A stretch of DNA of 64,000 nt from Paracoccaceae bacterium (GCA_902534325.1 CACAPQ010000001.1:120190-184189), one strand, 5' to 3'; positions 35,731 to 46,068 are shown, counted from the stretch's first letter. The notes: generated from the sequence alone by a model not told the origin. Numbers and translations: made by a program.

Positions 35731-35839
35731 TTTTATCCGATTTTCATTTATTTTGCTGCACTATATATACCTTACACCTTGCATAATCCCAGAGGAAAAG
35801 AGTAGATAATGCGCAAATTCGAGCAAAAGGTTAAATCAC

Positions 35840-36358
35840 ATGGATACAATGACAGCGACAAAAGTTTTGGGTGGTTTTTGTGGAGCCCTCTTAATTTACC
35901 TTTTGGGCAATTGGGCAGCTGAAGAAATTTACCATGTTGGTGGCGGTCATGGGGGCGAATACGCTTCAGGTTATGCCATAGAAGTCGCTGAAGCAGAAGT
36001 TGAAGTTGACGAGATGGAAGAAGAGGGTCCAAAGTTTGCTGAACTTTATTTAGCAGCGGATATCGACAAAGGTGCTAAAGTTTTTGGGAAGTGTAAAGCT
36101 TGTCACAAGTTAGAGGACGGTGCGAATGGAACAGGACCCCATCTCTATGCTGTCGTTGATCGTGCCGTTGGATCTGTAGATGGATATGGCTATTCTGGTG
36201 CTCTTGTAGCTGTTGCAGAAACTTGGTCCCCCGAAAATCTTGATGGATTTTTGGAGAATCCGAAAAAATATGCTTCCGGAACTAAAATGGCATTTTCCGG
36301 ATTAAAAAAGCCAGTAGATCGGGCAAACTTGATAGCATATCTTGCCACGGTGAAATAA
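35840..36358 (+). CDS. Membrane-anchored c-type cytochrome
   Basis: A 172-residue class I cytochrome c. An uncleaved N-terminal anchor (VLGGFCGALLIYLLGNWA) is followed by an acidic linker (EVAEAEVEVDEMEEEG), then the heme site CKACH near residue 92 and a Met ligand region GTKMAFSGL. It resembles the anchored CycM/c552 electron carrier linking the bc1 complex to cytochrome oxidase. SD AAAGG precedes ATG. A strong hairpin follows 76 bases after the stop, just before yejA. Confidence 0.88.
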   Translation: MDTMTATKVLGGFCGALLIYLLGNWAAEEIYHVGGGHGGEYASGYAIEVAEAEVEVDEMEEEGPKFAELYLAADIDKGAKVFGKCKACHKLEDGANGTGPHLYAVVDRAVGSVDGYGYSGALVAVAETWSPENLDGFLENPKKYASGTKMAFSGLKKPVDRANLIAYLATVK

Positions 36359-36434
36359 TTCGTTTTAGTGGCGAATATCTGCAGCTTAAATGATTATCGG
36401 TAAATTATTTCTACTTAAATGCGCTGATACCCTT

Positions 36435-36487
36435 GAAACCCCCTGATTGATCCATAAAACTTAATTATGGATCAATCAGGGGGTTTC
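36435..36487 (+). terminator. 23-bp perfect hairpin abutting the yejA start
   Basis: The arms 36435-36457 and 36465-36487 are perfectly complementary over 23 bp with a 7-base loop (AACTTAA). They begin GAAACCCCC and end GGGGGTTTC. The 3' arm ends two bases before the yejA ATG and contains the only Shine-Dalgarno-like purines (AGGGGG). It may terminate the cytochrome transcript, act as a translational block on yejA, or be a repeat-element copy; the U-run is only three long. Confidence 0.6.
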
Positions 36488-36489
36488 TA

Positions 36490-38397
36490 ATGTCAAAGCT
36501 GTCTTACAAAGCAAATGCTCGTACAAAAATAGATGAAAATCTTGTTTTTCTGCCCATAATTAGTTCGCTGTTTACACTGTCTCTAGTCATTTTGCTTGCT
36601 GGGGTTGCTTGGGCAGATCAAAAGATAACAGAATCACACGGTTTTAATTTTTTTGGAGAGTTGAGTTATCAAGAGGATTTTGCTCACTTAAAATATGTTA
36701 ACAAGGATGCACCTAAGGGTGGCGATATTTCCATTTGGAGCATGGGAACGTTTGATTCAATGAACCCATACACAAGAAAAGGACGGTCTGGTGCGCTTGC
36801 TTCAGCGCCTTTTGAGTCTTTATTGGGTGGCACTGCTGACGAGGTTGGTTCGCTTTATGGGTTGCTTGCTAAGAGTATCGAATATCCGGAAGATCAATCT
36901 TGGGTAATCTTCAACATTAGAGAAGAAGCACATTTTTCCGATGGCACACCTGTTACTGCTGATGATGTAAACTATACATTTCAGCTTTTTTTAGAACAGG
37001 GTTTGGCTAGCTATAAGGCAATTTTGGAACAGACTGTAAAAGATACACAAGTTTTAGGCCCTAAAAAAATAAAATATTTTTTTAATCCTGACGCATCTAA
37101 GCGCGATGCTATACCGATCGTTGGAGGCCTACCAGTGATGTCAAAAGCATGGTTTGAAGCGACTGGTGCTAGGCTAGATGAAAGCAGAATGGAAGTCGCA
37201 ATTGGCTCAGGACCATATGTTATGGAAGAGTTCGAAGTAAACAAACGCATCACTTATAAACGCAATGAAAACTATTGGGGAATTGATCTTCCTTTGATGA
37301 AAGGAAGATCAAACTTTGATACCATAACAGTTGAATATTTTGCTGATAGTAGTGCAGCTTTAGAAGGTTTTAAGTCTGGTGAGTATACGATGCGTATAGA
37401 AAACGTTTCGAAAAACTGGGCTACTGCTTATGACTTTCCCGCTTTGGATGAAGGAAAAGTTATTAAAAAGACGCTTCCAGACGGCGGTATCGCAACTGGT
37501 CAAGCGTTTGTTATGAATTTAAGAAAATCAAAATTTTCAGATCCTAAAGTTCGAGAAGCTATAGGGTTGCTTTATAATTTTGAATGGTCGAATGAGTCAC
37601 TATTTTTTGGCCAGTATGCTCGTGTAAATTCTTTTTGGGAAAATTCTGAGTTGGCTGCGGAAGGTAAGCCTAACGAGGGAGAATTAGCTTTACTAAAACC
37701 GTTGGCAGGTGATTTGCCCGCCGGTATTTTGGATGATGAGGTTGTCACTGCCTCAGTATCAGGTTTGAGGGCTTTGGACCGAAAAAATCTTCGAGCAGCT
37801 TCGAAGTTATTTGACGATGCTGGTTGGTTAGTTGGTGATGATGGGCTTCGCAGGAATTCTAATGGAGATGTATTTTCTCTCGAAATTATAGAGCGCAGTC
37901 CAGCATTTGATAGAGTGATTTTACCATATATAGATAATCTTCGGGCAGCAGGTATTGATGCTAAATATGAAAGAATTGATTCTGCACAATTTACCGACCG
38001 AAAGCGAAATTACAACTTTGATATGCTTACAACGCAACATCCAATGTCCTTGGAGCCATCTTCCAGTTTGAAACAATATTTTGGTTCGGAAAGTTCGGAC
38101 GTGTCTGTTTTTAATTCTGCAGGAGTAAGCAATCCAGCTATAGATGCATTAATTGATCATGTTATTAACGCAGAGAATAAAGCTGAACTGAAAACATCTG
38201 TCAAAGCCTTGGATCGAGCGCTACGATCTCTACGCTTTTGGGTGCCTCAGTGGTATAATAATACGTACCGAGTCGCATACTGGGACATGTATGAACATCC
38301 TGATGAAATACCACCCTTTGATTTGGGTTACCTTGATTTTTGGTGGTTTAACTCAGATAAGGCTGAGGTTCTTAGGTCCTCTGGAGCTTTAAGGTAG
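36490..38397 (+). CDS. yejA: Oligopeptide/microcin-type ABC transporter, substrate-binding protein
   Basis: Periplasmic SBP_bac_5 protein that captures peptides for YejBEF. 635 residues: long N-region, hydrophobic signal core (IISSLFTLSLVILLAGVAWA), then HGFNFFGELSYQEDFAHLKYVN, DAPKGG and NPYTRKGRSGALA, typical of YejA. The start immediately follows a 23-bp hairpin, so ribosome access may need that structure to be open. First gene of a four-gene operon with spacing of 3 bases or overlaps. Confidence 0.9.
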   Translation: MSKLSYKANARTKIDENLVFLPIISSLFTLSLVILLAGVAWADQKITESHGFNFFGELSYQEDFAHLKYVNKDAPKGGDISIWSMGTFDSMNPYTRKGRSGALASAPFESLLGGTADEVGSLYGLLAKSIEYPEDQSWVIFNIREEAHFSDGTPVTADDVNYTFQLFLEQGLASYKAILEQTVKDTQVLGPKKIKYFFNPDASKRDAIPIVGGLPVMSKAWFEATGARLDESRMEVAIGSGPYVMEEFEVNKRITYKRNENYWGIDLPLMKGRSNFDTITVEYFADSSAALEGFKSGEYTMRIENVSKNWATAYDFPALDEGKVIKKTLPDGGIATGQAFVMNLRKSKFSDPKVREAIGLLYNFEWSNESLFFGQYARVNSFWENSELAAEGKPNEGELALLKPLAGDLPAGILDDEVVTASVSGLRALDRKNLRAASKLFDDAGWLVGDDGLRRNSNGDVFSLEIIERSPAFDRVILPYIDNLRAAGIDAKYERIDSAQFTDRKRNYNFDMLTTQHPMSLEPSSSLKQYFGSESSDVSVFNSAGVSNPAIDALIDHVINAENKAELKTSVKALDRALRSLRFWVPQWYNNTYRVAYWDMYEHPDEIPPFDLGYLDFWWFNSDKAEVLRSSGALR

Positions 38398-38400
38398 TTT

Positions 38401-39477
38401 ATGGGCGCATACATTATTCGCCGACTTTTATTAGTATTTCCAACGCTTCTGGGAATTCTCATAATTAATTTTACACTTGTTCAATTTGTTCCAGGCGGAC
38501 CCGTAGAACAAATTTTGGCTCAAATTGAAGGTGAGGGTGACGTCTTTGAAGCTTTTTCTGGGGGAAGCAGGGAAGTAGGCAATAATAACGATGGATCCTA
38601 TGCCGGAGCGCGCGGCTTGCCCGATGATTTTATTAAAGAGCTTGAGAAGGAGTTTGGTTTTGACAAGCCACCACTCGAGCGCTTTTTGAATATGCTATGG
38701 GATTATATGCGATTTGACTTTGGTGAAAGCTATTTTCGTTCGATCAGTGTAGTCGACTTGGTTATAGAGAAAATGCCCGTCTCGATTACTTTGGGTTTGT
38801 GGTCAACTCTTTTAGCTTACCTGGTTTCCATACCTTTAGGCATTAAGAAGGCGGTTACGGATGGCAGTGATTTTGACACTTGGACTAGCGGAGTAATTAT
38901 ACTTGCTTATGCTATCCCGGGTTTTTTGTTTGCAATATTGTTATTAGTTCTTTTTGCTGGTGGTTCTTATTATCAGATTTTTCCACTACGCGGCCTGACT
39001 TCGGAAAATTTTGAAAACCTGTCTCTCTTTGGAAAAATTAAAGACTATCTATGGCATATAACGTTACCGGTTCTCGCCTCATCTATATCTGGATTTGCTA
39101 CTCTTACATTACTTACGAAAAACAGTTTTCTTGATGAAGTTCAAAAGCAATACGTGATCACAGCAAGGTCAAAAGGTTTAAAAGAAAAGCAAATTCTTTA
39201 TGGTCATGTATTTAGAAATGCAATGCTGATTGTGATAGCAGGATTTCCAGCAGTTTTTATAGGCGTCTTTTTTGGAGGCAGTTTAATAATTGAAACGATC
39301 TTTTCTCTTGATGGTCTTGGGCGTATGGGTTTCGAGGCCGCAGTTGCACGCGATTACCCAGTAATCTTTGGGACACTTTTTGTATTTGGGCTCATTGGGC
39401 TCGTAGTCGGAATATTATCTGATCTGATGTACGTATTTATTGATCCTAGGATTGATTTTGAAGGAAGACAGGGCTGA
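38401..39477 (+). CDS. yejB: Peptide ABC transporter permease
   Basis: A 358-residue inner-membrane permease of the OppB type. The N-terminus [21 protein letters not shown] is a signature first helix, followed by FVPGGPVEQ, a periplasmic loop with GLPDDF, then the transmembrane bundle. The EAA-like loop [21 protein letters not shown] contacts the ATPase YejF. It starts 3 bases after yejA and ends overlapping yejE (TGATG). Confidence 0.92.
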   Translation: MGAYIIRRLLLVFPTLLGILIINFTLVQFVPGGPVEQILAQIEGEGDVFEAFSGGSREVGNNNDGSYAGARGLPDDFIKELEKEFGFDKPPLERFLNMLWDYMRFDFGESYFRSISVVDLVIEKMPVSITLGLWSTLLAYLVSIPLGIKKAVTDGSDFDTWTSGVIILAYAIPGFLFAILLLVLFAGGSYYQIFPLRGLTSENFENLSLFGKIKDYLWHITLPVLASSISGFATLTLLTKNSFLDEVQKQYVITARSKGLKEKQILYGHVFRNAMLIVIAGFPAVFIGVFFGGSLIIETIFSLDGLGRMGFEAAVARDYPVIFGTLFVFGLIGLVVGILSDLMYVFIDPRIDFEGRQG

Positions 39478-40589
39478 TGCAGATTTCTGCTCTCAATAGG
39501 CGCAGGTGGCGTAATTTTAGAGCGAATAAACGTGCTTACTGGTCCTTAGTTATATTTAGTATCTGTTTTTTTATTTCACTTCTTGCTGAGCTAATAGCAA
39601 ATGACAAACCTATTCTTGTAAAGTATCGAGGTGAGTATTTTTTTCCTATTGCAAACTTCTACCCTGAAACGGCTTTTGGAGGAGATTTCAAAACGGAGGC
39701 AGTTTACAGAGATCCTGAAGTTCAGTGTCTCATTATATCAGGGGGGTTGGAGGATTGTTTTGAATCACCAGAAGAAATTATGGAGGCAATCTCAGATGCA
39801 TCTTTTGATTTGAACACACCTTCCTTTAAACAAGGTTATTCTTTATGGCCGATTATCCCATATTCATATGATACCCCAGTCGATCGTCCTGGCGCAGCTC
39901 CATTGCCCCCAAATAGTGAAAATATTCTTGGGACAGATGATACCAAGCGAGATGTTCTGGCTCGGGTAATTTATGGGTTCAGGCTTTCTATTGTTTTCAC
40001 AATTATAGTCACGAGTTTAGCTAGCTTAATTGGGATCATTGCAGGTGCTGTTCAGGGGTATTTTGGTGGAAGAACCGATTTGCTTTTTCAGAGATTTATT
40101 GAAATTTGGTCTGGTGTGCCTTCGTTGTATATAATCATAATTATGTTTGCGATCCTTGGGCGTAGTTTTTGGTTGCTTGTATTTTTGTCGGTTCTATTTG
40201 GCTGGATGGGTTTAGTGGGAGTTGTAAGAGCAGAATTCTTGCGTGCCAGAAACTTAGAATATGTTCGAGCAGCAAAAGCGTTAGGTGTTTCAAATTTGAA
40301 AATTATGTTTAAGCACATGCTACCAAATGCGATGGTAGCTACTCTTACTATGCTGCCGTTTATTGTGACCGGGACCATTGCTAGTCTGGCGGCCTTGGAC
40401 TTTTTAGGATTTGGTCTGCCATCTTCTGCGCCGTCATTAGGAGAGCTTACGCTACAGGCAAAACAAAATATTCAAGCACCGTGGCTTAGCTTCACCGCAT
40501 TTTTTACTTTTGCAATAATGTTGGCCCTTTTAGTTTTTATTTTTGAAGGTGTGAGAGATGCGTTCGATCCTAGGAAGACCTTTAAATGA
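39477..40589 (+). CDS. yejE: Peptide ABC transporter permease
   Basis: A 370-residue OppC-type partner of YejB. NRRRWRNFRANKRAYWSLVIF begins the first helix; the long periplasmic region contains GGDFKTEAVYRDPEVQCLI, characteristic of YejE; the transmembrane part begins near LGTDDTKRDVLARVIYGFR, and the EAA loop is AAKALGVSNLKIMFKHMLPNA. It overlaps yejF by 4 bases. Confidence 0.92.
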   Translation: MQISALNRRRWRNFRANKRAYWSLVIFSICFFISLLAELIANDKPILVKYRGEYFFPIANFYPETAFGGDFKTEAVYRDPEVQCLIISGGLEDCFESPEEIMEAISDASFDLNTPSFKQGYSLWPIIPYSYDTPVDRPGAAPLPPNSENILGTDDTKRDVLARVIYGFRLSIVFTIIVTSLASLIGIIAGAVQGYFGGRTDLLFQRFIEIWSGVPSLYIIIIMFAILGRSFWLLVFLSVLFGWMGLVGVVRAEFLRARNLEYVRAAKALGVSNLKIMFKHMLPNAMVATLTMLPFIVTGTIASLAALDFLGFGLPSSAPSLGELTLQAKQNIQAPWLSFTAFFTFAIMLALLVFIFEGVRDAFDPRKTFK

Positions 40590-42169
40590 AACCTATTCTT
40601 ACTGTGAAGGATCTAAACATTAGTTTCTTACAAGATGGAGCACGTCTCGAGGCAGTTAACAATGTATCGTTTCAGGTTAATAAAGGTGAAACTGTTGCTT
40701 TAGTTGGAGAAAGTGGGTCGGGAAAGTCAGTAACTGCACTAAGTACTGCTGCTTTATTGGGAAATGCTGCTTCAGTTGATGGTGAAATAAATATTGATGG
40801 AAATTCAGTTGACCCTAAGGATGAGCGGGCTCTGCAGAAATTGAGAGGAAGTCAGGTTAGCTTTATATTCCAAGAACCTATGACATCGCTCAATCCATTA
40901 CATACCATCGAGCGGCAGCTGTCAGAAACAATATCGTTACATCAAAACTTGAATAAAGAAAAATTACGAGAAAATTGCATAAATCTTTTAGAAAAGGTGG
41001 GAATAAGAGACATTGAGTTTAGGCTAAACGCTTATCCGCATCAATTGTCTGGAGGTCAACGGCAGCGTGTTATGATCGCGATGGCAATAGCAAATCGCCC
41101 TAAAATTTTGATAGCAGACGAGCCTACGACGGCATTAGATGTAACAATTCAAGCCCAAATTCTAGATCTTTTAGCAAATTTAAAAAAAGAATTTGAAATG
41201 TCGATGCTTTTTATCACACACGATCTTAACATAGTTAGGCAAATAGCTGACCGAGTTTGTGTAATGAATGCTGGAAAGATAGTTGAGCAAGGGGGTACTG
41301 ATAGTGTTTTTGAAAAGCCAAAGAATGAGTATACAAAAAAACTTTTGAAGGCAGTATCTGCTTCAGGCCCTAAATCAGTCTCCGCACACTCCAAGATAAT
41401 TTTGAGCACTCAAGATACCAAGGTGTGGTTTCCTGTTCATAAAGGTTTCTTGAAGCGGACAGTAGGCCATATTAAAGCGCTAAACTCAGCTACTTTTGAT
41501 CTAAGAATGGGTGAAACATTAGGAATAGTAGGTGAAAGTGGTTCGGGAAAATCAACTATTGCTCTAGCCCTTATGAGATTAATTGATTTCGAGGGTGAAA
41601 TTAATTTTGATGGTAAAGATATTGGTTCATTAAAAACAAGAGAATTAAGACGATTGCGATCTGATATGCAAATCGTATTTCAAGACCCTTTTGGTTCATT
41701 GTCGCCTCGAATGACTTGTGCACAAATAATATCTGAGGGTTTGGAGGTTCATCAATCAGAAAGTTCTGATGATACCCAGCTGTTAGTCGAAGATGTTATG
41801 AATGAAGTTGGTTTGGATCCAGTGTTTAAAAATCGTTACCCTCATGAATTCTCTGGGGGTCAAAGACAAAGGATTGCCATTGCCCGGGCTATGGTGCTTA
41901 AGCCAAAATTGGTTATTTTGGATGAACCTACTTCGGCTCTCGACAGAACCGTACAATTTCAGATTGTGCAGTTATTGAAGCAACTTCAAGAAAAGTATGG
42001 ATTAGCTTATATATTTATCAGTCATGATCTTGCAGTTATTCGTGCCATGTCACATCGGGTTCTTGTAATGAAACTAGGTGATATAGTTGAGAGTGGCCAT
42101 ACAGATCAAATTTTTAAGGATCCTAAAGAACCCTACACGCGTGATCTTTTAATGGCGGCAAAAAGTTAG
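40586..42169 (+). CDS. yejF: Peptide ABC transporter, tandem ATPase
   Basis: A 527-residue protein with two fused ATP-binding cassettes. Walker A GESGSGKS occurs at about residues 38 and 317, LSGGQRQR / FSGGQRQR signatures follow each, and the Walker B motifs are LIADEPTTALD and VILDEPTSALD. It powers YejABE uptake of peptides; in related bacteria this transporter takes up microcin C or affects antimicrobial-peptide sensitivity. Last gene of yejABEF; its stop overlaps the stop of the convergent D,D-carboxypeptidase gene. Confidence 0.93.
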   Translation: MKPILTVKDLNISFLQDGARLEAVNNVSFQVNKGETVALVGESGSGKSVTALSTAALLGNAASVDGEINIDGNSVDPKDERALQKLRGSQVSFIFQEPMTSLNPLHTIERQLSETISLHQNLNKEKLRENCINLLEKVGIRDIEFRLNAYPHQLSGGQRQRVMIAMAIANRPKILIADEPTTALDVTIQAQILDLLANLKKEFEMSMLFITHDLNIVRQIADRVCVMNAGKIVEQGGTDSVFEKPKNEYTKKLLKAVSASGPKSVSAHSKIILSTQDTKVWFPVHKGFLKRTVGHIKALNSATFDLRMGETLGIVGESGSGKSTIALALMRLIDFEGEINFDGKDIGSLKTRELRRLRSDMQIVFQDPFGSLSPRMTCAQIISEGLEVHQSESSDDTQLLVEDVMNEVGLDPVFKNRYPHEFSGGQRQRIAIARAMVLKPKLVILDEPTSALDRTVQFQIVQLLKQLQEKYGLAYIFISHDLAVIRAMSHRVLVMKLGDIVESGHTDQIFKDPKEPYTRDLLMAAKS

Positions 42170-43539
42170 CCTGGCGAAATTATATCACAACTAATGTTTC
42201 TATTTCTAAGGCGTTCACAAGCTTGGCCTGCTTTACTTTCCGAGAGGCCAAGAAAAGTTGCTCTAAACCCGTATTTGTTTTTAACTACTTTTCTCAATGA
42301 ACCCTCCAACGCGATCATTTCTGACAAAGCTGTTTTTATAAGTATTTTGTCAGCGGTAAATCGGTTTGGGTAAGTTCCAATATCAATACCCCAATCTTTT
42401 TGTCCAGAAGAGGTAAGACGACTAATTGTCCTTGGGTAATCAACTGTTTCGATTTTATATGTAGGCTTAGGCTCGGGATTATATGATATATTTGTATAAA
42501 GCTCCGATGTTTGCTCCACCAATTTATCTGTTATCTGAGCTTGTTTTAAAGCAGATAAAATATCAGATCTGTATTCACTAGTCGCAATCAAGATGCCATT
42601 TTCATTATTTTCTGGCCGGATTTTGGGGCGCAAGCTTTTAGATATGCTTTTTTCTTGGGACGCTCTTGCAATTGCAGTATAAGAAGGAGGTTTTGGTTTT
42701 TGAATTTCAACGTTTCTTGGGGCTTTCTTGAACCCAAGATCCATAAGTTTCGCTACTTGAGCATTTCTGGTAGTTGTGCTTCTTCCTCCGAAGACCGTAG
42801 TAATTATTCTTTCACCATTTCGATTAGCAGATGCAACGAGATTGTAACCGGCCGCTCTCGTGTACCCAGTTTTTATACCATCTGCTCCACGGTAGTGGCT
42901 TAAAAATCTTCGATTAGTATTGCGAACCTTAGTGGATCCGGCAGATGTAGTTTTGCGCGCAAACAAATTATAATAATCTGGAAAGTCATAAAATAAGTGA
43001 CGACCTAAGATTGTCATATCGCGCGCTGTAGATAGGTGTCCAGATTCTGTTAGGCCGTGGGCATTTTTAAATGTAGTACGGTTCATTCCCATTGCTTTGG
43101 CGGTTCTATTCATCCTTCGCGCGAATGCTGCTTCCGAACCTTCAATCGCTTCACCAAGGGCCGTTGCTGCATCATTTGCAGATTTAACAGCAGCGGCTCT
43201 AATTAAGTAACGCAATCTTACTTTTTGCCCAGATCTCAAACCAAGTTTAGAGGGGGGCTCAGAAGCCGCATGGCGTGATATCTTCACTTTTTTATCTAGC
43301 GATATTTCACCGTTTTCTACGGCCTGAAATACAACGTATAAGGTCATCATTTTGGTTAAAGAGGCTGGGTGCAACCTTTTATTGGCATTCTCTGAGTGCA
43401 AAATTTCACCGCTACGTGCATCCATTACCATGGCGGCATACTTTGGGTTTGCCATCAACACCATTGGTGCAGTTACGCAGAACAAAAAAGAGAGTAATAT
43501 AGCACCGACACGCGCCGGCGAAACTTGCCTTCGTCTCAA
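42166..43539 (-). CDS. D-alanyl-D-alanine carboxypeptidase with SPOR domain
   Basis: Trims murein stem peptides in the periplasm. About 457 residues: signal peptide (VGAILLSFLFCVTAPMVLMA), penicillin-binding module with SxxK as ASLTKM, SAN, and KTG as GIKTGYTRAAG, then a long linker and a C-terminal SPOR domain (about 375-455) expected to bind denuded glycan at the septum. The frame is open to 43707, but TTG at 43539 directly follows AAAGGA at good spacing and puts the signal peptide first, so it is chosen. Confidence 0.88.
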   Translation of the reverse strand: MRRRQVSPARVGAILLSFLFCVTAPMVLMANPKYAAMVMDARSGEILHSENANKRLHPASLTKMMTLYVVFQAVENGEISLDKKVKISRHAASEPPSKLGLRSGQKVRLRYLIRAAAVKSANDAATALGEAIEGSEAAFARRMNRTAKAMGMNRTTFKNAHGLTESGHLSTARDMTILGRHLFYDFPDYYNLFARKTTSAGSTKVRNTNRRFLSHYRGADGIKTGYTRAAGYNLVASANRNGERIITTVFGGRSTTTRNAQVAKLMDLGFKKAPRNVEIQKPKPPSYTAIARASQEKSISKSLRPKIRPENNENGILIATSEYRSDILSALKQAQITDKLVEQTSELYTNISYNPEPKPTYKIETVDYPRTISRLTSSGQKDWGIDIGTYPNRFTADKILIKTALSEMIALEGSLRKVVKNKYGFRATFLGLSESKAGQACERLRNRNISCDIISPG

Positions 43540-43794
43540 ATAATTTTCCTTTACTGCCTCAGTTAGCCTCTGCGGGCTTTTAAATGCATTTAACAATATT
43601 AGGACAAGTTCGTCAAATAAACCATTATATTTTAAGGATTTTTCTCTTATCAATACTACATGTTGTATGTTTGTAAATAATCGACACAAGATATAATCCG
43701 ATTGCAAGTCAATTGAAGTAAAATTTTACTCTCTTTTCTATGGGGAATTTGTGTTTATATATGGACTTAAGAAAAAAAAGCTTAAATTTGAGTA

Positions 43795-44136
43795 ATGAAC
43801 ATTTTATCAAAAGAAATAATGTCTGAAAAAGAAGAGGGTGACGAAGACCAAGAGTTATTGGTCAAAACTAAGCCAAAAACAAAAAGGCCACCTCTTTATA
43901 AAGTATTATTAATAAATGATGATTACACTCCCATGGAGTTCGTAGTCATGATTTTAGAAAGGTTTTTTGGGCTTACTCATCCACAAGCATTCGACATCAT
44001 GATTACAGTCCATAAAAAGGGCTTGGCAGTAGTTGGCGTTTTCAGCTATGAAGTGGCTGAGACAAAAGTAGCTCAAGTAATGGATTGTGCTAGACAGCAT
44101 CAGCACCCTTTGCAATGTACTATGGAAAAAGAGTAA
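43795..44136 (+). CDS. clpS: ATP-dependent Clp protease adaptor ClpS
   Basis: Delivers N-degron substrates to ClpAP. 113 residues: disordered acidic N-terminus, then [17 protein letters not shown] and [24 protein letters not shown], the ClpS core with the [10 protein letters not shown] pocket for N-terminal Leu/Phe/Tyr/Trp. ATG at 43819 is an alternative start. The partner clpA is in this window but on the minus strand at the right end, so the usual clpS-clpA pairing is broken. Confidence 0.93.
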   Translation: MNILSKEIMSEKEEGDEDQELLVKTKPKTKRPPLYKVLLINDDYTPMEFVVMILERFFGLTHPQAFDIMITVHKKGLAVVGVFSYEVAETKVAQVMDCARQHQHPLQCTMEKE

Positions 44137-44172
44137 TATATTTCTAACAGTATTTTTTGAATAATTTTAATT

Positions 44173-45177
44173 ATGTTTCCTGAGCGCATAGAATTTGTAC
44201 AGCGTAAATTTGGCTCTTTATTCTCCCAAGATAATGAGGCGATTTTTTTCAACCCAGAGACGCCATCTGACTGTTTGTCTCTTTCTTTGGATAAGTTGGT
44301 TGCATATCAAACACTTTTCCCAGTTGTTGATCAACTCGAAACAGCAGGAATAAAATGTGTTCAAAGTATATCCCAGCAGAAATTTAATTTAGCAATAATT
44401 TCAGTTCCAAACTCAAAAAAGCTGGCTAGGCACTTAATCTATTTGGCAACGAAAGCTGTTCCTGAAGGTTTGATTATAGTGGATGGTGAAAAAAGTAATG
44501 GAATAGAGTCAGTAATACGTGACCTCAAAAAATATACTAAAATTACAAACGTTATCTCCAAGGCACATGGTAAAACTGCATGGTTTGAAACACCCGCCGA
44601 TTTGGAAATGTACAAAGATATTCCCCTAAAGATTGAGGATGGTTTTAAAACACAAGCTGGCGTTTTTTCCGCTGATGGAGTTGATCCAGCATCTAAATTA
44701 TTGGCACAACTTTTACCTGGAGATTTAACAGGCGTTGGCGCTGATTTAGGAGGAGGATGGGGCTATTTAAGCGTCAAAGCTCTTGAAAAAGATAGTATCA
44801 GCGAATTACATTTTATAGAGGCTGATGTTATTGCTATAAAATTAGCTAAAAGTAATTTAAACGATCAAAGAGTGAAGTTTTATTGGTGTGATGCGTTAAC
44901 ATGGAAGGCCCCTAAACTTTTAGATTTTATAATTATGAACCCGCCATTTCACCATCTAGGTCGAGCAATACCGAGACTTGGAGCTGATTTTATAAAAGCC
45001 GCCTCGCGTAATTTAAAAAAATCTGGTACTCTTTGGATGGTTGCCAATAGACACCTACCATACGAGGATGCAATTCAACGTCATTTTTCTTCATTTTCTG
45101 AACTTTCAGGATCAAAAAAATTTAAAGTGATACGAGCAGAAAACCCAATAAATTTTTTAGCTTTTAGGAAATTATAA
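44173..45177 (+). CDS. Class I SAM methyltransferase, RsmC-like
   Basis: A 334-residue protein with two related halves. The C-terminal half (from about 165) has the SAM loop GVGADLGGGWGYLS and the N6/N2 methylation motif NPPFH, matching 16S rRNA G1207 N2-methyltransferase RsmC; the N-terminal half is a degenerate copy lacking these motifs. Substrate by family resemblance only. Followed after 1 base by the SDR gene, so probably co-transcribed. Confidence 0.8.
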   Translation: MFPERIEFVQRKFGSLFSQDNEAIFFNPETPSDCLSLSLDKLVAYQTLFPVVDQLETAGIKCVQSISQQKFNLAIISVPNSKKLARHLIYLATKAVPEGLIIVDGEKSNGIESVIRDLKKYTKITNVISKAHGKTAWFETPADLEMYKDIPLKIEDGFKTQAGVFSADGVDPASKLLAQLLPGDLTGVGADLGGGWGYLSVKALEKDSISELHFIEADVIAIKLAKSNLNDQRVKFYWCDALTWKAPKLLDFIIMNPPFHHLGRAIPRLGADFIKAASRNLKKSGTLWMVANRHLPYEDAIQRHFSSFSELSGSKKFKVIRAENPINFLAFRKL

Positions 45178-45178
45178 A

Positions 45179-45979
45179 ATGTCTTTTTCAATTGATGGAA
45201 AAACCGTTATCGTAACAGGGGCGGCAAATGGAATTGGAGCAGCGTTAGCCCGTCATTTTGCTGAAAATGGTGCTAATGTCATGTGCGCTGATATTGATGA
45301 AAAAGCTTTAAAAAAAGATTTAGGTGAAAGTGCTGACGATAGTAATATTAGATACTTTGCGGGGGATTTGCGTGAAAAATTAACTTTAGCAAACCTTCTT
45401 TCTGCAACGGTAGATGCATTTGACCGAGTGGATGTACTAGTTAACGCCTCTCGTCAGATGGCTACTACAGATCCATTGGATATGGATGATGAAACAGTGG
45501 AAAAATTACTACAGCAAAACTTAATGACCTCACTAAGATTGTCGCAAATGGTCTCAAAGCGAATGATAAAACAAGATGAAGAGCAGGACCATGAGTTTGC
45601 GGGTACGATTATAAATCTGTCTTCTATCGCAGCTCGATTGACTCAGCCCGAACTTCTGGCTTATTCAGTTTCAACTGCAGCATTAGAACAAATGACACGG
45701 TCGATGGCTGTGGCACTCGCTAAGTACCGTATAAGAGTGAATGCAGTATCGTTTGGATCTGTTATGTCTGCGAGTTTGCAAGACAAATTAAGGGAAAACC
45801 CTGATTTTAGGAAAGAAATTGAAGCCCATACTCCAACTGGAAGAATTGCTCCTGCTTCCGATGTGGTTGAGGCGGTTCATTTTTTAGCATCTAATGCAGC
45901 AGGATTTATTACTGGTCAGGTTATTAATGCTGATGGGGGGCGGAGCTTAATTGATCCCGTTTCTATTGCTGCTCATTAA
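45179..45979 (+). CDS. Atypical SDR lacking the catalytic lysine
   Basis: A 266-residue Rossmann-fold SDR. TGAANGIG is the cofactor loop and INLSSIAA holds the Ser. The catalytic YxxxK reads YSVST, so Lys is replaced by Thr, while Tyr is present. VNASRQM replaces the usual NNAG. I recall close relatives in Rhodobacteraceae with a similarly altered motif, so this may be a conserved atypical group rather than a decayed gene. Its activity is uncertain. It begins 1 base after the RsmC-like gene. Confidence 0.75.
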   Translation: MSFSIDGKTVIVTGAANGIGAALARHFAENGANVMCADIDEKALKKDLGESADDSNIRYFAGDLREKLTLANLLSATVDAFDRVDVLVNASRQMATTDPLDMDDETVEKLLQQNLMTSLRLSQMVSKRMIKQDEEQDHEFAGTIINLSSIAARLTQPELLAYSVSTAALEQMTRSMAVALAKYRIRVNAVSFGSVMSASLQDKLRENPDFRKEIEAHTPTGRIAPASDVVEAVHFLASNAAGFITGQVINADGGRSLIDPVSIAAH

Positions 45980-46068
45980 CTTTTTTGTACTTCATTTTTT
46001 CGCTGTTCCATTGACACTTTATAAGTTCATAGCCAATGTTCGAGAAGAATTTAGGAGATTTTCTATCA

